DNA from: Dryomyza anilis
Taxonomy: Eukaryota > Arthropoda > Insecta > Diptera > Dryomyzidae
NCBI GenBank assembly: GCA_951804985.1
Contig: OX638130.1
Location: forward strand, 114,961,593 to 115,025,592
Length of the DNA stretch: 64,000 bases
Direction: 5' to 3'
Shown here: piece by piece, positions 14,054-25,947 of the stretch
Position numbering within the stretch: the stretch's first letter is position 1
How the letters are laid out: each line of letters opens with the position of its first letter
Notes under the pieces: model-generated
Database searches by the model: none
What the model was told of the DNA's origin: nothing
The model's input: the letters and a program-made list of their open reading frames with translations, nothing else
Position numbers and translations under genes: made by a program

Positions 14054-14196
14054 TAAATCTCTTTTTAGTTAAAACAAACTTTTAGTAATGTTATAAGTTC
14101 ATAGTTGGCAGTTGAAACTGGTCTTTACAAAAAAATACTGACTGATTTACGTTTAGCTTCAAAAAACAACAGAATGCCACTGTTTTGGACTTCAAC

Positions 14197-16772
14197 TTAA
14201 AAGCGTCCTCGACGTGTTGTAGTGGTCGGGGTTCTGAAAGGTGCCTTGGTTGTGTAAAGTGTGGCTGGTGTTTGTGCAGTGTCCTGCTGCGGTTGTTGCT
14301 TTAAATCCTGTTCCGCTGCTGGCACTTCAATTCTGCGGGGCAGATTTGGATAGACTTGCGGTGTAATGGCTGTATTGAAAGAAATTAAAAAAAAAAATAT
14401 TAAAAAAATAAAAAGCTAATAGTTTAAATAATAAAAAAATATAAATTTCATTTAAATTTATATAATACATTTCAATATTACTGTTTTTAACTGACCAGAT
14501 TGCTTATATATTTAGTACAAATTTTGTTATTCAAAAATACTATTAGAAACTTAAAATTTTTTATATTTAATTCAAAAATTAAAATCATGTGGCTCGTTAC
14601 TTTTTCTGTTGCTGAATCCATATACAGAATTGTGATATGAGTCATTATCTGGTACTAATAATATTTTTTTTTTCGAAGAAAATATTAATTTTTGATGAAA
14701 ATATGAGTTTTCGATGAAAATATGAATTTTAAATGAAAATATGAATTTTCTATGAAAATATGAATTTTCTATGAAAATATGAATTTTCGATGAATATATG
14801 AATTTTCGATGAAAATATGAATTTTCGATGAAAATTTGAATTTTCGATGAATATTTGAATTTTCGATGAAAATATGAATTTTAAATGAAAATATGAATTT
14901 TTGATGAAAATATGAATTTTTGATGAAAATATGAATTTTCAATGAAAATATGTATTTTCAATGAAAATATGTATTTTCGATGAAAATATGTATTTTCGAT
15001 GAAAATATGAATTTTCAATGAAAATATGAATTTTTGATGAAAATATGTATTATCAATGAAAATATGTATTTTCGATGAAAATATGAATTTTCTATGAAAA
15101 TATGAATTTTCGATGAATTTTCGATGAAAATATGAATTTTCTATGAAAATTTGAATTTTTGATGAATATTTGAATTTTCGATGAAAATATGAATTTTAAA
15201 TGAAAATATGAATTTTCAATGAAAATATGTATTTTCGATGAAAATATGAATTTTCAATGAAAATATGTATTTTCGATGAAAATATGAATTTTCGATGAAA
15301 ATATGAATTTTCAATGAAAATATGTATTTTCGATGAAAATATGAATTTTCGATGAAAATATATATTTTCGACGAAAATATATATTTTCGATGAAAATATG
15401 AATTTTCTATTAAAATATGAATTTTCTATGAAAATATGAATTTTCACTGAAAATATGAATTTTCAATGAAAATATGAATTTTCAATGAAAATATGAATTT
15501 TCAATGAAAATATGAATTTTCAATGAAAATATGAATTTTCAATGAAAATATGAATTTTCAATGAAAATATTAATTTTCAATGAAAATATGAATTTTCAAT
15601 GAAAATATTAATTTTCAATGAAAATATGAATTTTCAATGAAAATATGAATTTTCAATGAAAATATGAATTTTTGATTAAAATTTGAATATTCGATGAAAA
15701 TATGAATTTTCTATGAAAATATGAATTTTCTATGAAAATATGAATTTTCTATGAAAATATGAATTTTCAATGAAAAAATGAATTTTTGATGAAAATATGA
15801 ATTTTTGATTAAAATTTGAATATTCGATGAAAATTTGAATTTTCCATTTTCGATGAAAAAACGAATGCAATGAAATTATGAATTTTTTGTAAAAAAAGTA
15901 TTTTTTTTTTTAGTAATGTTGAAAATTATTTCAAAATTAGTATTAGTTTTTTTTGGATTTCCCTTTTTTTCCGAAACCGTTTTAAATGGATGTCTATGAT
16001 TAAAATAATACTTACATTGATTCTGGCGATATCCATTGCGATCGGCATTATAGAAGACCGTGATGAAACGTCCGTCGGGCATGCGATACGAATAGTAACC
16101 GACAACAACGAGCGATTTGATCTGATCGAAGAGCACAAAGTAGCCGCGTTCATAGCGCGCAGTACCATCGGTCAATTCGTAGCGGAACTCGTAGCTGCCG
16201 TCGGGATAACGATTGTCATAGCGATCGAGAACGCGTTCCTCCGTTGAGGCGGGCGAAGAGGATGAATATTTATAATCCTTATCGCCTGAGATGGGAGAAG
16301 GCCTTGAAGATTGCAGAGGTTGCTGTTGGGTATACTGTGGCTGAGGTCGCAGTTGCTGGGACTGCTGTTGTAGCTGATGTTGTTGCTGCTGTTGATGTTG
16401 CTGTTGATGTTGCTGCTGTTGTTGCTGCTGTTGATGTTGCTGCTGATACTGCGACTGTTGTTGTAGTTGTTGCTGATTTTGTTGCTGATGTTGCTGCTGA
16501 TGTTGTTGTTGATGTTGTTGCTGATTTTGTTGCTGATGTTGCTGCTGATACTGTGACTGTTGTTGCTGTTGCACATTGCCCGAAGTCACTGTCAGCGCCG
16601 GCGAAGCTGCGGCAAAAGAGCCAAAAGTGTTGCCAGCATAAGTAGCACGATAGGCGCCCTCCGAGGATGGCACCAAATTTTGAACACTTGTTGCAGCCTC
16701 GCAAGCAGGTGACAACAGCAACACGATGCACAGCAACAAAGTGCCGACAAATAAGCGATGTACCGATGACAT
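14197..16772 (-). CDS. Cuticle protein gene A: secreted RR-like chitin-binding protein with poly-Q region (2 exons)
   Basis: Coding exons are 16772-16016 and 14369-14197; the joined protein is 309 residues. The donor GTAAGT follows position 16016 and the acceptor CAG precedes 14369, phase 1. Residues 1-26 are a signal peptide (MSSVHRLFVGTLLLC then a Leu-rich core ending ACEA). Residues 68-140 are Q/H-rich. Residues 188-252 form an RR-like cuticle domain: YPDGSYEF, YELTDG, RYERGY, VVGYYSYRMPDG, YNADRNGY. The C-terminal exon is rich in P, T and Q and ends TTTTRRGRF. By family knowledge such proteins bind chitin in the extracellular cuticle. The Met at 16772 is chosen because it starts the signal peptide; an in-frame ATG at 16934 lies between the TATA box and the likely start site. 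The 1646-bp intron is filled by a 19-bp array. The exact Drosophila orthologue is not identified. Confidence 0.88.
14650..15850. repeat. 19-bp minisatellite array (TGAATTTTCAATGAAAATA) inside intron of gene A
   Basis: More than 60 units with a 19-base period, regular at 15430-15660. The variable bases sit between TTTT and ATGAAAAT (TTTTCGATG, TTTTCAATG, TTTTCTATG, TTTTTGATG). The array takes up most of the single intron (14370-16015) of cuticle gene A. An 83-codon minus-strand frame at 15196-15447 is translated repeat, not a gene. Confidence 0.9.
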
Positions 16773-16918
16773 GATTAGTATTGAAAAATCGTTATTTTTT
16801 TCACACAAAATATATATTTTTTTGGTTTTTATTAAACGTTCTTTCACTGAATGTTGCAGTTGCGAATAGAAGGAAGGTAGGTAGGTGTGTCCGGGCGTTG
16901 TTACCGTGCGCTGTTTAA

Positions 16919-16949
16919 TGCGAATATGCGGCATTGTTTGGCTTTTATA
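16919..16949 (-). promoter_or_regulatory. Core promoter of cuticle gene A (TATA box plus start-site motif)
   Basis: TATAAAAGC reads on the minus strand from 16949 to 16941. A GCATTAA motif follows, with its A at 16919, 30 bases from the first T, the expected TATA-to-start spacing in insects. The resulting 5' leader of about 147 bases has no ATG before 16772. The first 13 bases, TATAAAAGCCAAA, are identical to the promoter of cuticle gene B. Confidence 0.65.
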
Positions 16950-18569
16950 TTAAATAATTCAGTCAGTCCTGCTGAACATGTATTTCTCTGGGTGTGTGTG
17001 CGTGAGAGCTTCGTCAAAAAGAGACAAAGTAATTGTTGAGCAATGATCATCATATGAAGACGTCAAAAATTCACTACGCTCCATCATACAGCAAACACAC
17101 AAAAATACAATAAAAAAATAATAATAAAACAATAAATAAAATAAAAGCAAACAAAAAAAAAAATCTCGTCATCCCATCAACACCAACCAATTATTATGGG
17201 CCGGCAAATGAACTTCGTGATATTCCGAAAATATGAATTTTTTTGCGCATAATTTTTACCTTCAAGTACCCGACACAACAGGCAACAAATGTTGCCCACA
17301 AATATTGACCTTTCAAGAGCACGTTGAAATTTGCCCACTTTGCAATTCTCGAAAAGTGCGCTCTCGAAATGAAAAATGCTGCATTTTTTTTGAAACTCAT
17401 GCCAAATATTTGCCTACTGTTGCTCCTTCAAAAAACATCCCGCTGTTTTGCTTAAAATGTAAAAAAAAACTAAAAAAAAATCCAACCAAAACATGCGCTG
17501 TTATCTCTACGCAAGATCGACATCATAAGTACGTGATGATCTTTCAAGTCTGTCCTGCTGGTTGTCATCGCTTTGTTAAATAAGAAAAATAAAATAATAC
17601 AAACTAAATTTAATTACAACATTATATTTTATATTGTATTACGTGATCAGAGTGATCAGAACTGTGCCCTGTGATTTCATATATAGTAAAACTACAGAAC
17701 ACATGGCGAAAATATGCAAATTATTTTTTTGTTTTTTGTTTCTGACATTCAAAATACTCATAATACACGCACGTAGAATTTTCGACAAAAAGTCCAGCAA
17801 AAGTAGCAAAAATATGATACACCACAGATATATAGAGGCTTTTTTCATGTTTATTTTTTATCAGCTCATAATCAGAGCAATTTGTAGTTACGTTCTGTGC
17901 ATATTAATGAAACCAAAATCAACATATTTTTGAGTTTAACAAAAACTCTTTGGCTTTTATGCGGGTTCTTGGGTACAATTAAGACTGTGTTTTGTGAGTC
18001 TTTTCTAAGCCTAATTTTTGTGGGTTTTTATTTATATTTTGATGAGATCTTTGAAATTCGTATTTTAATTAAATCTCAAATTTATGAGCTTGTGCTTTTT
18101 ATATTTATAAATATTTGTATATTATAACTATTTAGAAAATTTATATTGTAAAAATTGCGATATTTTTCAGAGGTCAGAAATAAAGATTAACCTTTTGAAG
18201 GTTCTGAATAACTTTCATAAAATAACATATATTAAATAAATCGGTGAAAAACCAATAATTAAGAAAACAAAAATATAGTGTGAGAGAAACCTTTATTAAT
18301 GAAATTTTTCGATTTCGATCTGAGACAAACCTTCATTTTTGAACATTTTCGGTTTCGGTTGAATAGCGAGAGTTATAAATGTTAACAAAATATATCTCTC
18401 ATTAGTAATTTTTGAGAAGCTGCGACGTGTTGATGCACAATTCTCTTTTCAGTTGACTCCTAATATTTCTGGACCATGATGAACTGGATGGTAACTTTTG
18501 ATTAAAAATTTGTTATGTATGTAGATAAATCCGTAAATGCAAAAATTAAACATATTCATCGAACATTTT
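16950..18569. other. Noncoding DNA upstream of gene A
   Basis: No further gene recognised. The 17230-17580 open frame has no domain and a biased composition. Small dyad at about 17281-17296 (GGCAACA, two bases, TGTTGCC). Regulatory elements for gene A may lie near 16950-17200 but none could be named. Confidence 0.4.
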
Positions 18570-20830
18570 TTTTTTTAAATGCTTGGTTCACAAAAACAAA
18601 TGTTCGAAAATTTTCGAAATAAAATGTTGGGTGACAAAAAACCACAAATATCAACATTTTTGTTGGGTGACAAAAAACAACAAATATCAACAAAAAAAAT
18701 TATTCGACGAAAATAATAATGTTAGAAAAATTTGGAATAAAAAAAATGTCAAAAAAAATTTTGGACGACAAAACAACAAAATGTTCGAAATCAACATTTT
18801 CAAAAAAAAAAAAATGTTTCGACGAAAACAACAATCTTCGAAAAATTTCGAATGAAATATTTGTTAAGAACAAATTTTTAGACGACGACAACAACAACGC
18901 AATGGTTGAAATTAACATTTTCCAACAAATTTTATTCGAAAAAACCTAAAACCTCGAAAAAAAATTTTTTAAACATTTTTTTTTTTGGCGACAAAAACAA
19001 CATATTCCATCAACAAAATTTATTCGAGAAAAACAACAATGTTCGAAAATTTTCGAAAACAGAAAAAATTGTATAACAAAAATGTTGGGTGACATAAACA
19101 ACACAATGTTCGAAAACAAGATATTCCAACAAAAAAAAAGTATTCGAAAAAACAATTCAAAAATTTTCGAAAAAAAAAAATGTTAAATATTTTTTGGATA
19201 AGCGACAAAAATAACGATGTTCAAAAAACAGAAAATAACAACAATTTTCAAAATTTTTGGAAAAAAAGGTGTAATAATGTTGGGAATCAAAAACAACACT
19301 ATGTTCGAAAGCAACGTATTCCAACAACAACATTTATTCGACAAAAACAACATTGTTCGAAAATTATCGAAAAAAGAAAAAATTATAAAAATAAAAATGT
19401 TGGGCGACGAAAACCACACAATGCTAGAAAACAACAAACTCCAACAATAAATTTTATTTGACAAAATCAACAACTTTCAAAGATTTTCGAAAAAAGAAAA
19501 AATTGTGGGGCGACAAAAACAGCACAATATTCAAGAACAACATATTAAAAAAAAAAAAAAAATTAATCGAAAAAACAATGTTCGATAATTTAAAAAAGAA
19601 ATTGTAATAAAATGTTTGGTGCCAAAAACAACACAATTTTCGAAAACAACATGTTTCATAGTAAATTTTATGCAACAAAAAAAATGAAAATGTTCGAAAA
19701 ATGAAAAATATGTTGAGTGACAAAAACAACGCAATGTTCGTAAGAACATTTCCCAAAAACAAATTTTATTCGAAAAAACCAACAATGTTTGAAGATTATC
19801 AAAAAGAGAAAAAATGGTTAAACATTTTTTTTGGGCGACAAAAACAACCCAATGTTTGAAAACAACATATTTCATTAAAAAAATTATTCGTTAAAAACAA
19901 TGTTCGAACATTTTTGAAATTGTAAAAAAATTTTAGATGACAAAAACAATACAATGTTCGAAAACACATACCAAACAAAAAATTCAAAAAAAAATGTTCG
20001 AAAATTTTCGAAATTGTAAAAAATATTGGGTCACAAAAACTACACAATGTTCGATAACAACGTGTTCGAAAATTTTGGAAAAAAAATATTAAAAAAAAGG
20101 CCGACAAAATAAAACACAATGTTCGAAAACAACATATTACAACAACAAAATAATTTCGACAAAAACAACAATGTTGGAGAACAAAGTATTCCAACAATAA
20201 ATTTTATTCGACAAAAACAACAATGTTCGAAAATTTTCGAATAAATTTTCTCCGACAAAATAAAACACAATGTTCGAAAACAACATATTACAACAACAAA
20301 ATAATTTCGACAAAAACAACAATGTTGGAAAACAAAGTATTCCAACAATAAATTTTATTCGACAAAAACAACAATGTTTGAAAATTTTCGAATAAATTTT
20401 GCCCGACAAAATAAAACACAAAGTTCGAACACAACATATTCCAACAACAAAATAATTTCGACAAATGCAACTATGTTCGAAAATTTAAAAAATATATATA
20501 TTGTAAAAAAAAACATTGGGTGACAAAAAACTACGCAATGTTTGAAAACAACATATTTCAACAGTAAATTTTATTCGATTTAAACAACAATGTTCATAAA
20601 TTTTCAAAAAAAATAACAAAATGTTAGGGGAAAAACAAAAAAAAAAATCGAAAATTTTCGAAACAAAAAATTGTGGCGGAAAAGCATAACAATGTCCGAA
20701 AACATATTCCAAACAGCAAAACAACAATGTTCGAACACAAAAAAATGTTAGAAAAAATATTTGGACGACAATAACAACGCATTGTACGTAGTCAACATTT
20801 TCGAACAACAAGTTTTTATGTTTCTCATAT
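18570..20830. repeat. Tandem array built on ATGTTCGAAAA and GACAAAAACAAC, with 151-bp higher-order unit
   Basis: Irregular units combine GACAAAAACAACA, ATGTTCGAAAA, AACATATTCCAACAA and TTTTATTCG. A regular higher-order unit appears at 20103, 20254 and 20405, each beginning GACAAAATAAAACACA; spacing is exactly 151 bases both times. Many overlapping minus-strand frames of 60-130 codons here are low-complexity translations of the repeat. A small outlying piece with the same right edge is at 22740-22860. Confidence 0.85.
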
Positions 20831-22739
20831 CAATTTCTACAAGAACAAAAAATACGCTATAAATGTGACAAATTGAGTTTTTTGTCTACAAACATATATT
20901 AACCAAATACCATTTTTTTTAAATAAAAAAATCTTTCAATCAAAGACTATTTTTTATTTTTTAATATAAAAATGATCTCTCAACCAAAGACCTTTATATT
21001 TTTTGAAAAATAATATCTCTCAGGAAAAAAACCAAATGGAAATAAATCTTAACATAATAAATCTTATCATTGTTATTTTTTAAGTATATATCTTCTAACT
21101 TAATTGTTTTTAAAAACACTTGAATTTATTTTACTACAAAATGTATTAAAAATTCATATACTACATTTTTCAGAAAATGTAGCTTGTATTTATGTACATT
21201 TTAATATTTTAAATTTATGAACGGCTTGTTTTAAATATAAATAAAAAATCTACAAAAAAAATACATTTATTCGTTGAATTTTTGTTGGTATGAAAATGAT
21301 CAACATGGAATTTTCTAAACAAAAATCAAAAATAAATTAAAATATTGTCATGTCTGCATTGTTTTTCCCTTACCGCAATCTATTATAGTTTATAAACAAT
21401 TTTTCAATTTGAACAATTGTTTATTTTTGCATCTTCATCTAGTTGTCTTTTGAGTCTCTGCTCTGCAGAATGGACAATTAGAAATATATGCAAATATTAT
21501 TCCAATTCCAAGTGTCTGTCCCAATAATACGTTGCGTGTACATGTGTTTCTTGAGAGTATAAAGCTACCAACTAAGATTAATCATCTGGCATTTTATACA
21601 AATTTAAACTATTTATTTGCATAGAATGCCATAGACTATGTGCGTGGCTCTGTCTGTGTTGGTTGTGTGGTTGAAGGGCTTAAAGGCTGCTTTACGAGGT
21701 GTTGGCCAACACGACAGACACTCCCACACATGCACTGTATAGCTGTGGTTGAACCTACAAACACAGAATACCAAACAACCTACCTAACTACCTACCTACG
21801 TACCAAACCAAGTGCAAACATTGCGGTCATTCATGCCGTTCGTCGACCAAGTGCCTCAGCTGCCAATTTGGCCAAAAGAATTGCAATTTATATTTGTAGC
21901 AACTACGAGGCAACGAGTTATAGGTGTTGGTAGGAGAGAAAACAAAGGGTTTTTGGTTTGTCATGAGTAGGTTTTTATTGAGTGGATTAATTGAGGCAGC
22001 TATGGTACAAATTAAGCTACTCTTATTCAGCTGTCTTTCTGTTTTATATCTGCCTCATAGCTGCTTTATTCCTCATATATGCAAATCCTGCCAGAAGGGC
22101 TCTCTCTCGCTCTGCTCAAGAGATTAAATAAAGCTTAGGCTAATTGCCATAAAATGACAATTAAAACTGCAGCTACAAACCAATAAATGGCTCTTTATGC
22201 TCCAAGTCAAATCTCGAAAGCATAGCTTCTATTTTATGACATCTGAAATTTGTTTACCTTGAAAGAGGTATTATAGAAAAAGCAGCAGGTATTGCGTCCT
22301 ATTCAAGGTTTTGTGTGTTTTATGAAAACCTTTTATTGCTTTTTAAACCACATAAACCCTGCTTAACTTGTTTTCATTGTGCATGTTTTTAAAGAAGACG
22401 TTATTGTGTTTATGCCTTCAAAAAACAGGCGTTTCTCAAATTAATTCAATTTAATCAGCACCTATAATTTCATGTACAGATATATTTTTTTTGTTAAATT
22501 TTGTGATATGCTGCTTATACAGTGGCTGCAATTATGCTTAATATGGCATATTTTAAACACCTTCCAGCCCAATAATTTCTGGTTTAATGCAGTGGCAGAA
22601 GGTGGCTTCTTTTAATGAATATGTTGAAATATTTTTATTATTATTATTTCAATAAAATATTCGATAAACACTGATGTTATCAGTGAGATATTTTCATTAA
22701 ATTTAATATTTTAAATGCGGGAAAATTATCGACAGTACA
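20831..22739. other. Noncoding DNA, nothing recognised
   Basis: AT-rich to 21.6 kb, then more balanced sequence at 21.6-22.5 kb with no exon that shows a domain or splice logic. The frame at 21640-21933 contains TACCTACC-type repeats and looks noncoding. Confidence 0.4.
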
Positions 22740-23230
22740 GACTACAGTAAGCGACCAAAACAACGTATTGTTCGAAAACAACATTTTCCAACAACAATTT
22801 TATATGTTTCTCCTATTCATTTTACAACAACAAAAAATTCCCTATAAATGCGACAAAATGAATTTTCTGCAAACAGAAAACAGAGAACCGGAATCGGAAC
22901 ACTTTCGATTTTTGGAACCGGAACCGAAATCTTTTTTAAAAAATGTGTGGAACCGGACTCAAAACACATATAATTTTTATGGTTGATACCGGAAGGTACC
23001 GTTTTTTTTTGAAATCTTGGAAGCAGAACCGCAACCGATGTTTTAATACCTGTCATGGCCGCAAAGATCCAGAACATTTTAGATGTTTTGAAACTGAATA
23101 GGAACCGTTTTTAAAAAATGTATGGATCTGGAAACGGTACTGTTATTAAGAAATTTGTTGAACTGGCATCGCAAGCGCTGTTTCAAAAATCTTGGAACCC
23201 GAACCGATATTCCAAAGGGTTTCAGTCCCT
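22740..23230 (+). repeat. Repeat fragment: edge of the 18.6-20.8 kb array plus GGAACCG-rich stretch
   Basis: 22745-22870 repeats the edge sequence seen at 20760-20880 (GTTCGAAAACAACA, then TATGTTTCTC, then CTATAAATG and GACAAA). It continues into about 350 bases rich in GAACCG and ACCGGA motifs separated by AATCTT. The pair of edges suggests that the array and this tail belong to one transposon-like family. Confidence 0.6.
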
Positions 23231-23334
23231 CCTTTAATCACAAAATTAAAATAAAAGGTTTTCATATAATTCTTAACGAAAGACCTTTATTTTTAGAATG
23301 GGTTATCAAACCAAATCGAAAAAGTCAAATTTAA

Positions 23335-23655
23335 GATTTCAATGAAATGTGGGCGACTGATATAGAGTATCGAACAATTTTTTTCCGACCACTACTTCCA
23401 GAGATACAGTGGTACAAAGTAAAAAAAATGGACCAAAAATCACATTTCTGTGGTTGTTCATATTTAAATATCTCTCGAACGAGAAATTCTAGAAACCACC
23501 TTGAGGTGTCGTTTTAAAGCTAACTTCTAAAATTAAAGAAGTGGATAATAGTCATTTCCTTGTTCTTAAAATTTGATGTCCTTAAAAAGAACACTCTTTA
23601 AATTCGGAAAAAATCGAAAATTTCGTCTGATTTAATATTGTTCCTGCCAAATTTC
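23335..23655 (+). repeat. Dispersed repeat, plus-strand copy (pairs with 27300-27790)
   Basis: Reads GATTTCAATGAAA, TATCGA, TTCCGACCACTACTTCCAGA, GATACAGTGG, CAAAAATCAC, GTTGTTCATATTTAAATATC, GTTTTAAAGCT. The same blocks occur in order on the minus strand between 27790 and 27330. No open frame of note. Class unknown; it could be the noncoding body of a DNA transposon. Confidence 0.7.
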
Positions 23656-23716
23656 AAAATGGTATTTCAATGGCATTAGTTTTAAAAAATAATTTTCTCT
23701 TTTTTTATTTTTGTAC

Positions 23717-24256
23717 ACCCAGAATAAAATACCCTTAAATCCCATTAAAATTTGTCAATAGGAGAATTATTGATTTAATAGTATACAAAATAAAATCTTT
23801 TCATATAAACTCGATGGTAATGCCATGGTTTTTTTTAGTATTTAATGGTATTTTTCGATTAAAATAATAATTTATCGTCTTGACTATTTTTAATAGTAAA
23901 AAACTATAAAACTATAAATGATAATAGATAATAGTTTGGCGCTACAGTCCTGTATAGAACTTCGGCCGAGCTCTCTCACCATTTTGAGCTGTGCGTGTTA
24001 TATTTGTACTCAAAGTGGTGGGACCTACAGTTTATTGCCGAATCCGAACGGCGGGTGAGAGCTTTTTCGTAGGCAATGGTTTTACTCTCGCGCGGTATAG
24101 AAAAATGTTTCTATGAAAAGATGCTGTGGGGCTAACAGCATCTTTTCCAGGCTTGAACCGGGGACCTTTCGGTTCGCAGTCCAACGCACTAACCACTGAG
24201 CTACCGCGACTACTATAAAACTATACTTTTATTTATATAGTATTTTTTTCTGAGTG
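23717..24256 (+). mobile_element. MITE-like TIR element, copy 1, split by a SINE
   Basis: Ends CACCCAGAA and TTCTGAGTG are inverted repeats with one mismatch and are flanked by TA on both sides, as expected of a mariner-superfamily insertion. Without the SINE and one target repeat it is about 231 bases. Its body (TTAAAATTTGTCAATAGGA, TTATTGATTTAATAGTAT, TCATATAAAC, TAATGGTA, TTAAAATAATAATTTAT) matches the reverse complement of the element at 55707-55919. No coding capacity. Confidence 0.8.
23917..24211 (-). mobile_element. tRNA-derived SINE, copy 1, with 14-bp target duplication
   Basis: On the minus strand the head reads GTAGCTCAGTGGTTAGTGCG (pol III box A) and CCCGGTTCAAGCCTGG (box B), followed by a family-specific body ending in an ATTATC-type tail. 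The element is flanked by perfect 14-base repeats ACTATAAAACTATA at 23903-23916 and 24212-24225, direct evidence of retroposition. It sits inside the TIR element at 23717-24256. Confidence 0.9.
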
Positions 24257-24311
24257 TATTAGAATTTTTTTGAGTGACATTTTTTTGAGTGAAAGTTTCA
24301 ATAATTCATGA

Positions 24312-25019
24312 GGAAAGGCCGAAGTCAAAAATATTCACAAGGTCCAAAAAGTTCCGGATAGAAATGCCGTCAAGAATGAAACCGCAAAACAACGAGCTAA
24401 AAAGCTGAACCAAGATTTTTTTAAAAAATTCGATTGCTGCATAATGGACGACGAAACTTATGTTTTAGCGGACTTTTCTCAGCTACCTGGGCAGAAATTT
24501 TAAACAGCCGATTCTCGAGGAAATGTCGCTGAAAAATTCAAATTAAAAAAAATGACAAAATTCCCAAAGAAATTCCTTGTTTGGCAGGCAATTTGCAGAT
24601 GTGGAAAAAGGAGCAGCTCATTCGTGACATCGGGTACAATTAGTAGCGAAATATATGTGAAGGAATGCTTGCAAAATAGATTGCTTCCATTTTTACGCCA
24701 ACATAAAGTGTCCACATATTTTTGGCCTGACCTCGCTTCATGCTACTACAGCAAAACGGCCTTAGAGTGGATCCAAGAAAATGCAGTGATATTGGTGCCT
24801 AGAGAAGCCAATTCACCAAACTGTCCAGAACTCAGGCCGATTGAGAGATACTGGGCTTTAGTAAAAAGGGAGATGAAGACAACAAAAAAAGTGGCCAAAG
24901 ACCTTCAAGACTTTAAAAGAAAGTGGTCTTCAGCAGCTGTGAGGGTGTCGGACACTACCATTACAACATTAATGGAAGGGGTTCCGGAAAAATTAAAACT
25001 TTTTATTAAAAAATATTAA
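24312..25019 (+). pseudogene. Tc1/mariner-superfamily (DD37E) transposase relic
   Basis: One frame runs through the catalytic part of a transposase. The first Asp pair is in IMDDETYV (24447-24452). The second Asp is in WPDLASCYYS (24729-24731), and the Glu is in CPELRPIERYWALVK (24843-24845). There are 37 residues between the last two catalytic residues, the DD37E spacing known from mosquito ITmD37E elements. The stretch KNIHKVQKVPDRN before the catalytic core is also family-like. The copy is dead: an in-frame TAA at 24501-24503 interrupts it, the N-terminal DNA-binding part is absent, and the frame is closed just upstream by TGA. The intact run after the stop is 155 codons from the Met at 24552. 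Terminal inverted repeats were not identified. Confidence 0.85.
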
Positions 25020-25947
25020 TTATTGGTTTTTTATATTTTTTTAAAATCTAAAAACAAATAGCAAAATAAAATATATTATTCTATAAAAATTCGATTACTA
25101 GATTTCTAGATTTTTTCATTTTTGTAGCGGACAATTTTATTCGACGCAGTCCTTATAAGTACCAAATGACGTACGAATAGCAAATCGTTTCCTTTGTCGT
25201 TTACAACTTCAAAGAAACGTGAGCCACAGGTACCTAACATCGATCAGCAATAAGGAGCAACAGCAATAGGTAGATATAAAATAAAATGTAAGTAGTTAAA
25301 AAAAAAAAAAAATAGAACAACATAATAAAACAAAAAAAGTAATATAATAAAAAAATAATAATATAAGAAAATAAAAACAAATAGATTTTTTTTTATTTTT
25401 AAATAGTTTAAAAGTTCATAAATACCATGAATTTTTTTCATAAATATTATGAATACTTTCATCAATATTATGAACATTTTCATTACGGTTTTATGAATGA
25501 TTCATAAATGGGATGAATTTGGTCATTGGTTTAGTCATAATGAAAATTCATAAAATTAATGAACATATTCATAAATAGTATGCAATTTTTTTTCTGTGAA
25601 GAAATTAAATATAGTTTATACTTTTTATATTCAAGTAGATGCTTTTATAAATAAAAAAAAACTCCATACTAAGATTATAATTTTATAATATAAATTTAAA
25701 ATTTAATATCAAGAACATTCGACCTAGTGAAAATATACATTATATCTCTATTACACTTTATAAAATTGATCTTTTTTATGTTATAAGAAAAATAAGCAGC
25801 CTTGAAAATACAATTTATAAAAGTATTAAATTTGTAATTTGTATTTCATATTTCATCAGTGTAGAACATAAAACTAACTAAATACATTTACAAAATTTAT
25901 ATTTTCCTACCAGAAATAGTGTGACAGAGAATCAATTGCTTACAGGG
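25020..25947. other. AT-rich noncoding DNA with TTCATAA...TTATGAA dyads
   Basis: 25085-25165 may hold the 3' noncoding end of the DD37E element (TGTAGCGGACAATTTTATTC). At 25430-25600 the sequence repeats TTCATAA and ATGAA motifs, including the 17-base dyad TTCATAAATATTATGAA at 25437-25453, which recurs at 34 kb. No gene. Confidence 0.5.

Noticed and set aside
15196..15447. 83-codon frame with KIHIFIENSYFHRK repeats
   Set aside because: Translation of the 19-bp array within the intron of gene A.
16172..16731. Long frames in other phases or on the plus strand opposite the poly-Q region of gene A
   Set aside because: They are shadows of the CAG/CAA repeats; the RR frame has signal peptide, domain and splice support.
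16770..16934. Upstream in-frame ATG at 16934 as the start of gene A
   Set aside because: It lies about 15 bases after the TATA box, before the expected start site, and would bury the signal peptide behind 54 charged residues.
17233..17583. 116-codon frame with several Cys (CCPQ, CPLC, CLKC)
   Set aside because: Looks briefly like a zinc-binding protein, but the Cys spacing is irregular, it runs into poly-K from an A-run, and there is no promoter or intron support.
18583..20811. Many overlapping minus-strand frames with Cys/Phe-rich repeats (NIVVFVE, CCFRTL)
   Set aside because: They follow the GTTCGAAAA array in several frames and change frame with each indel; low-complexity, not a gene family.
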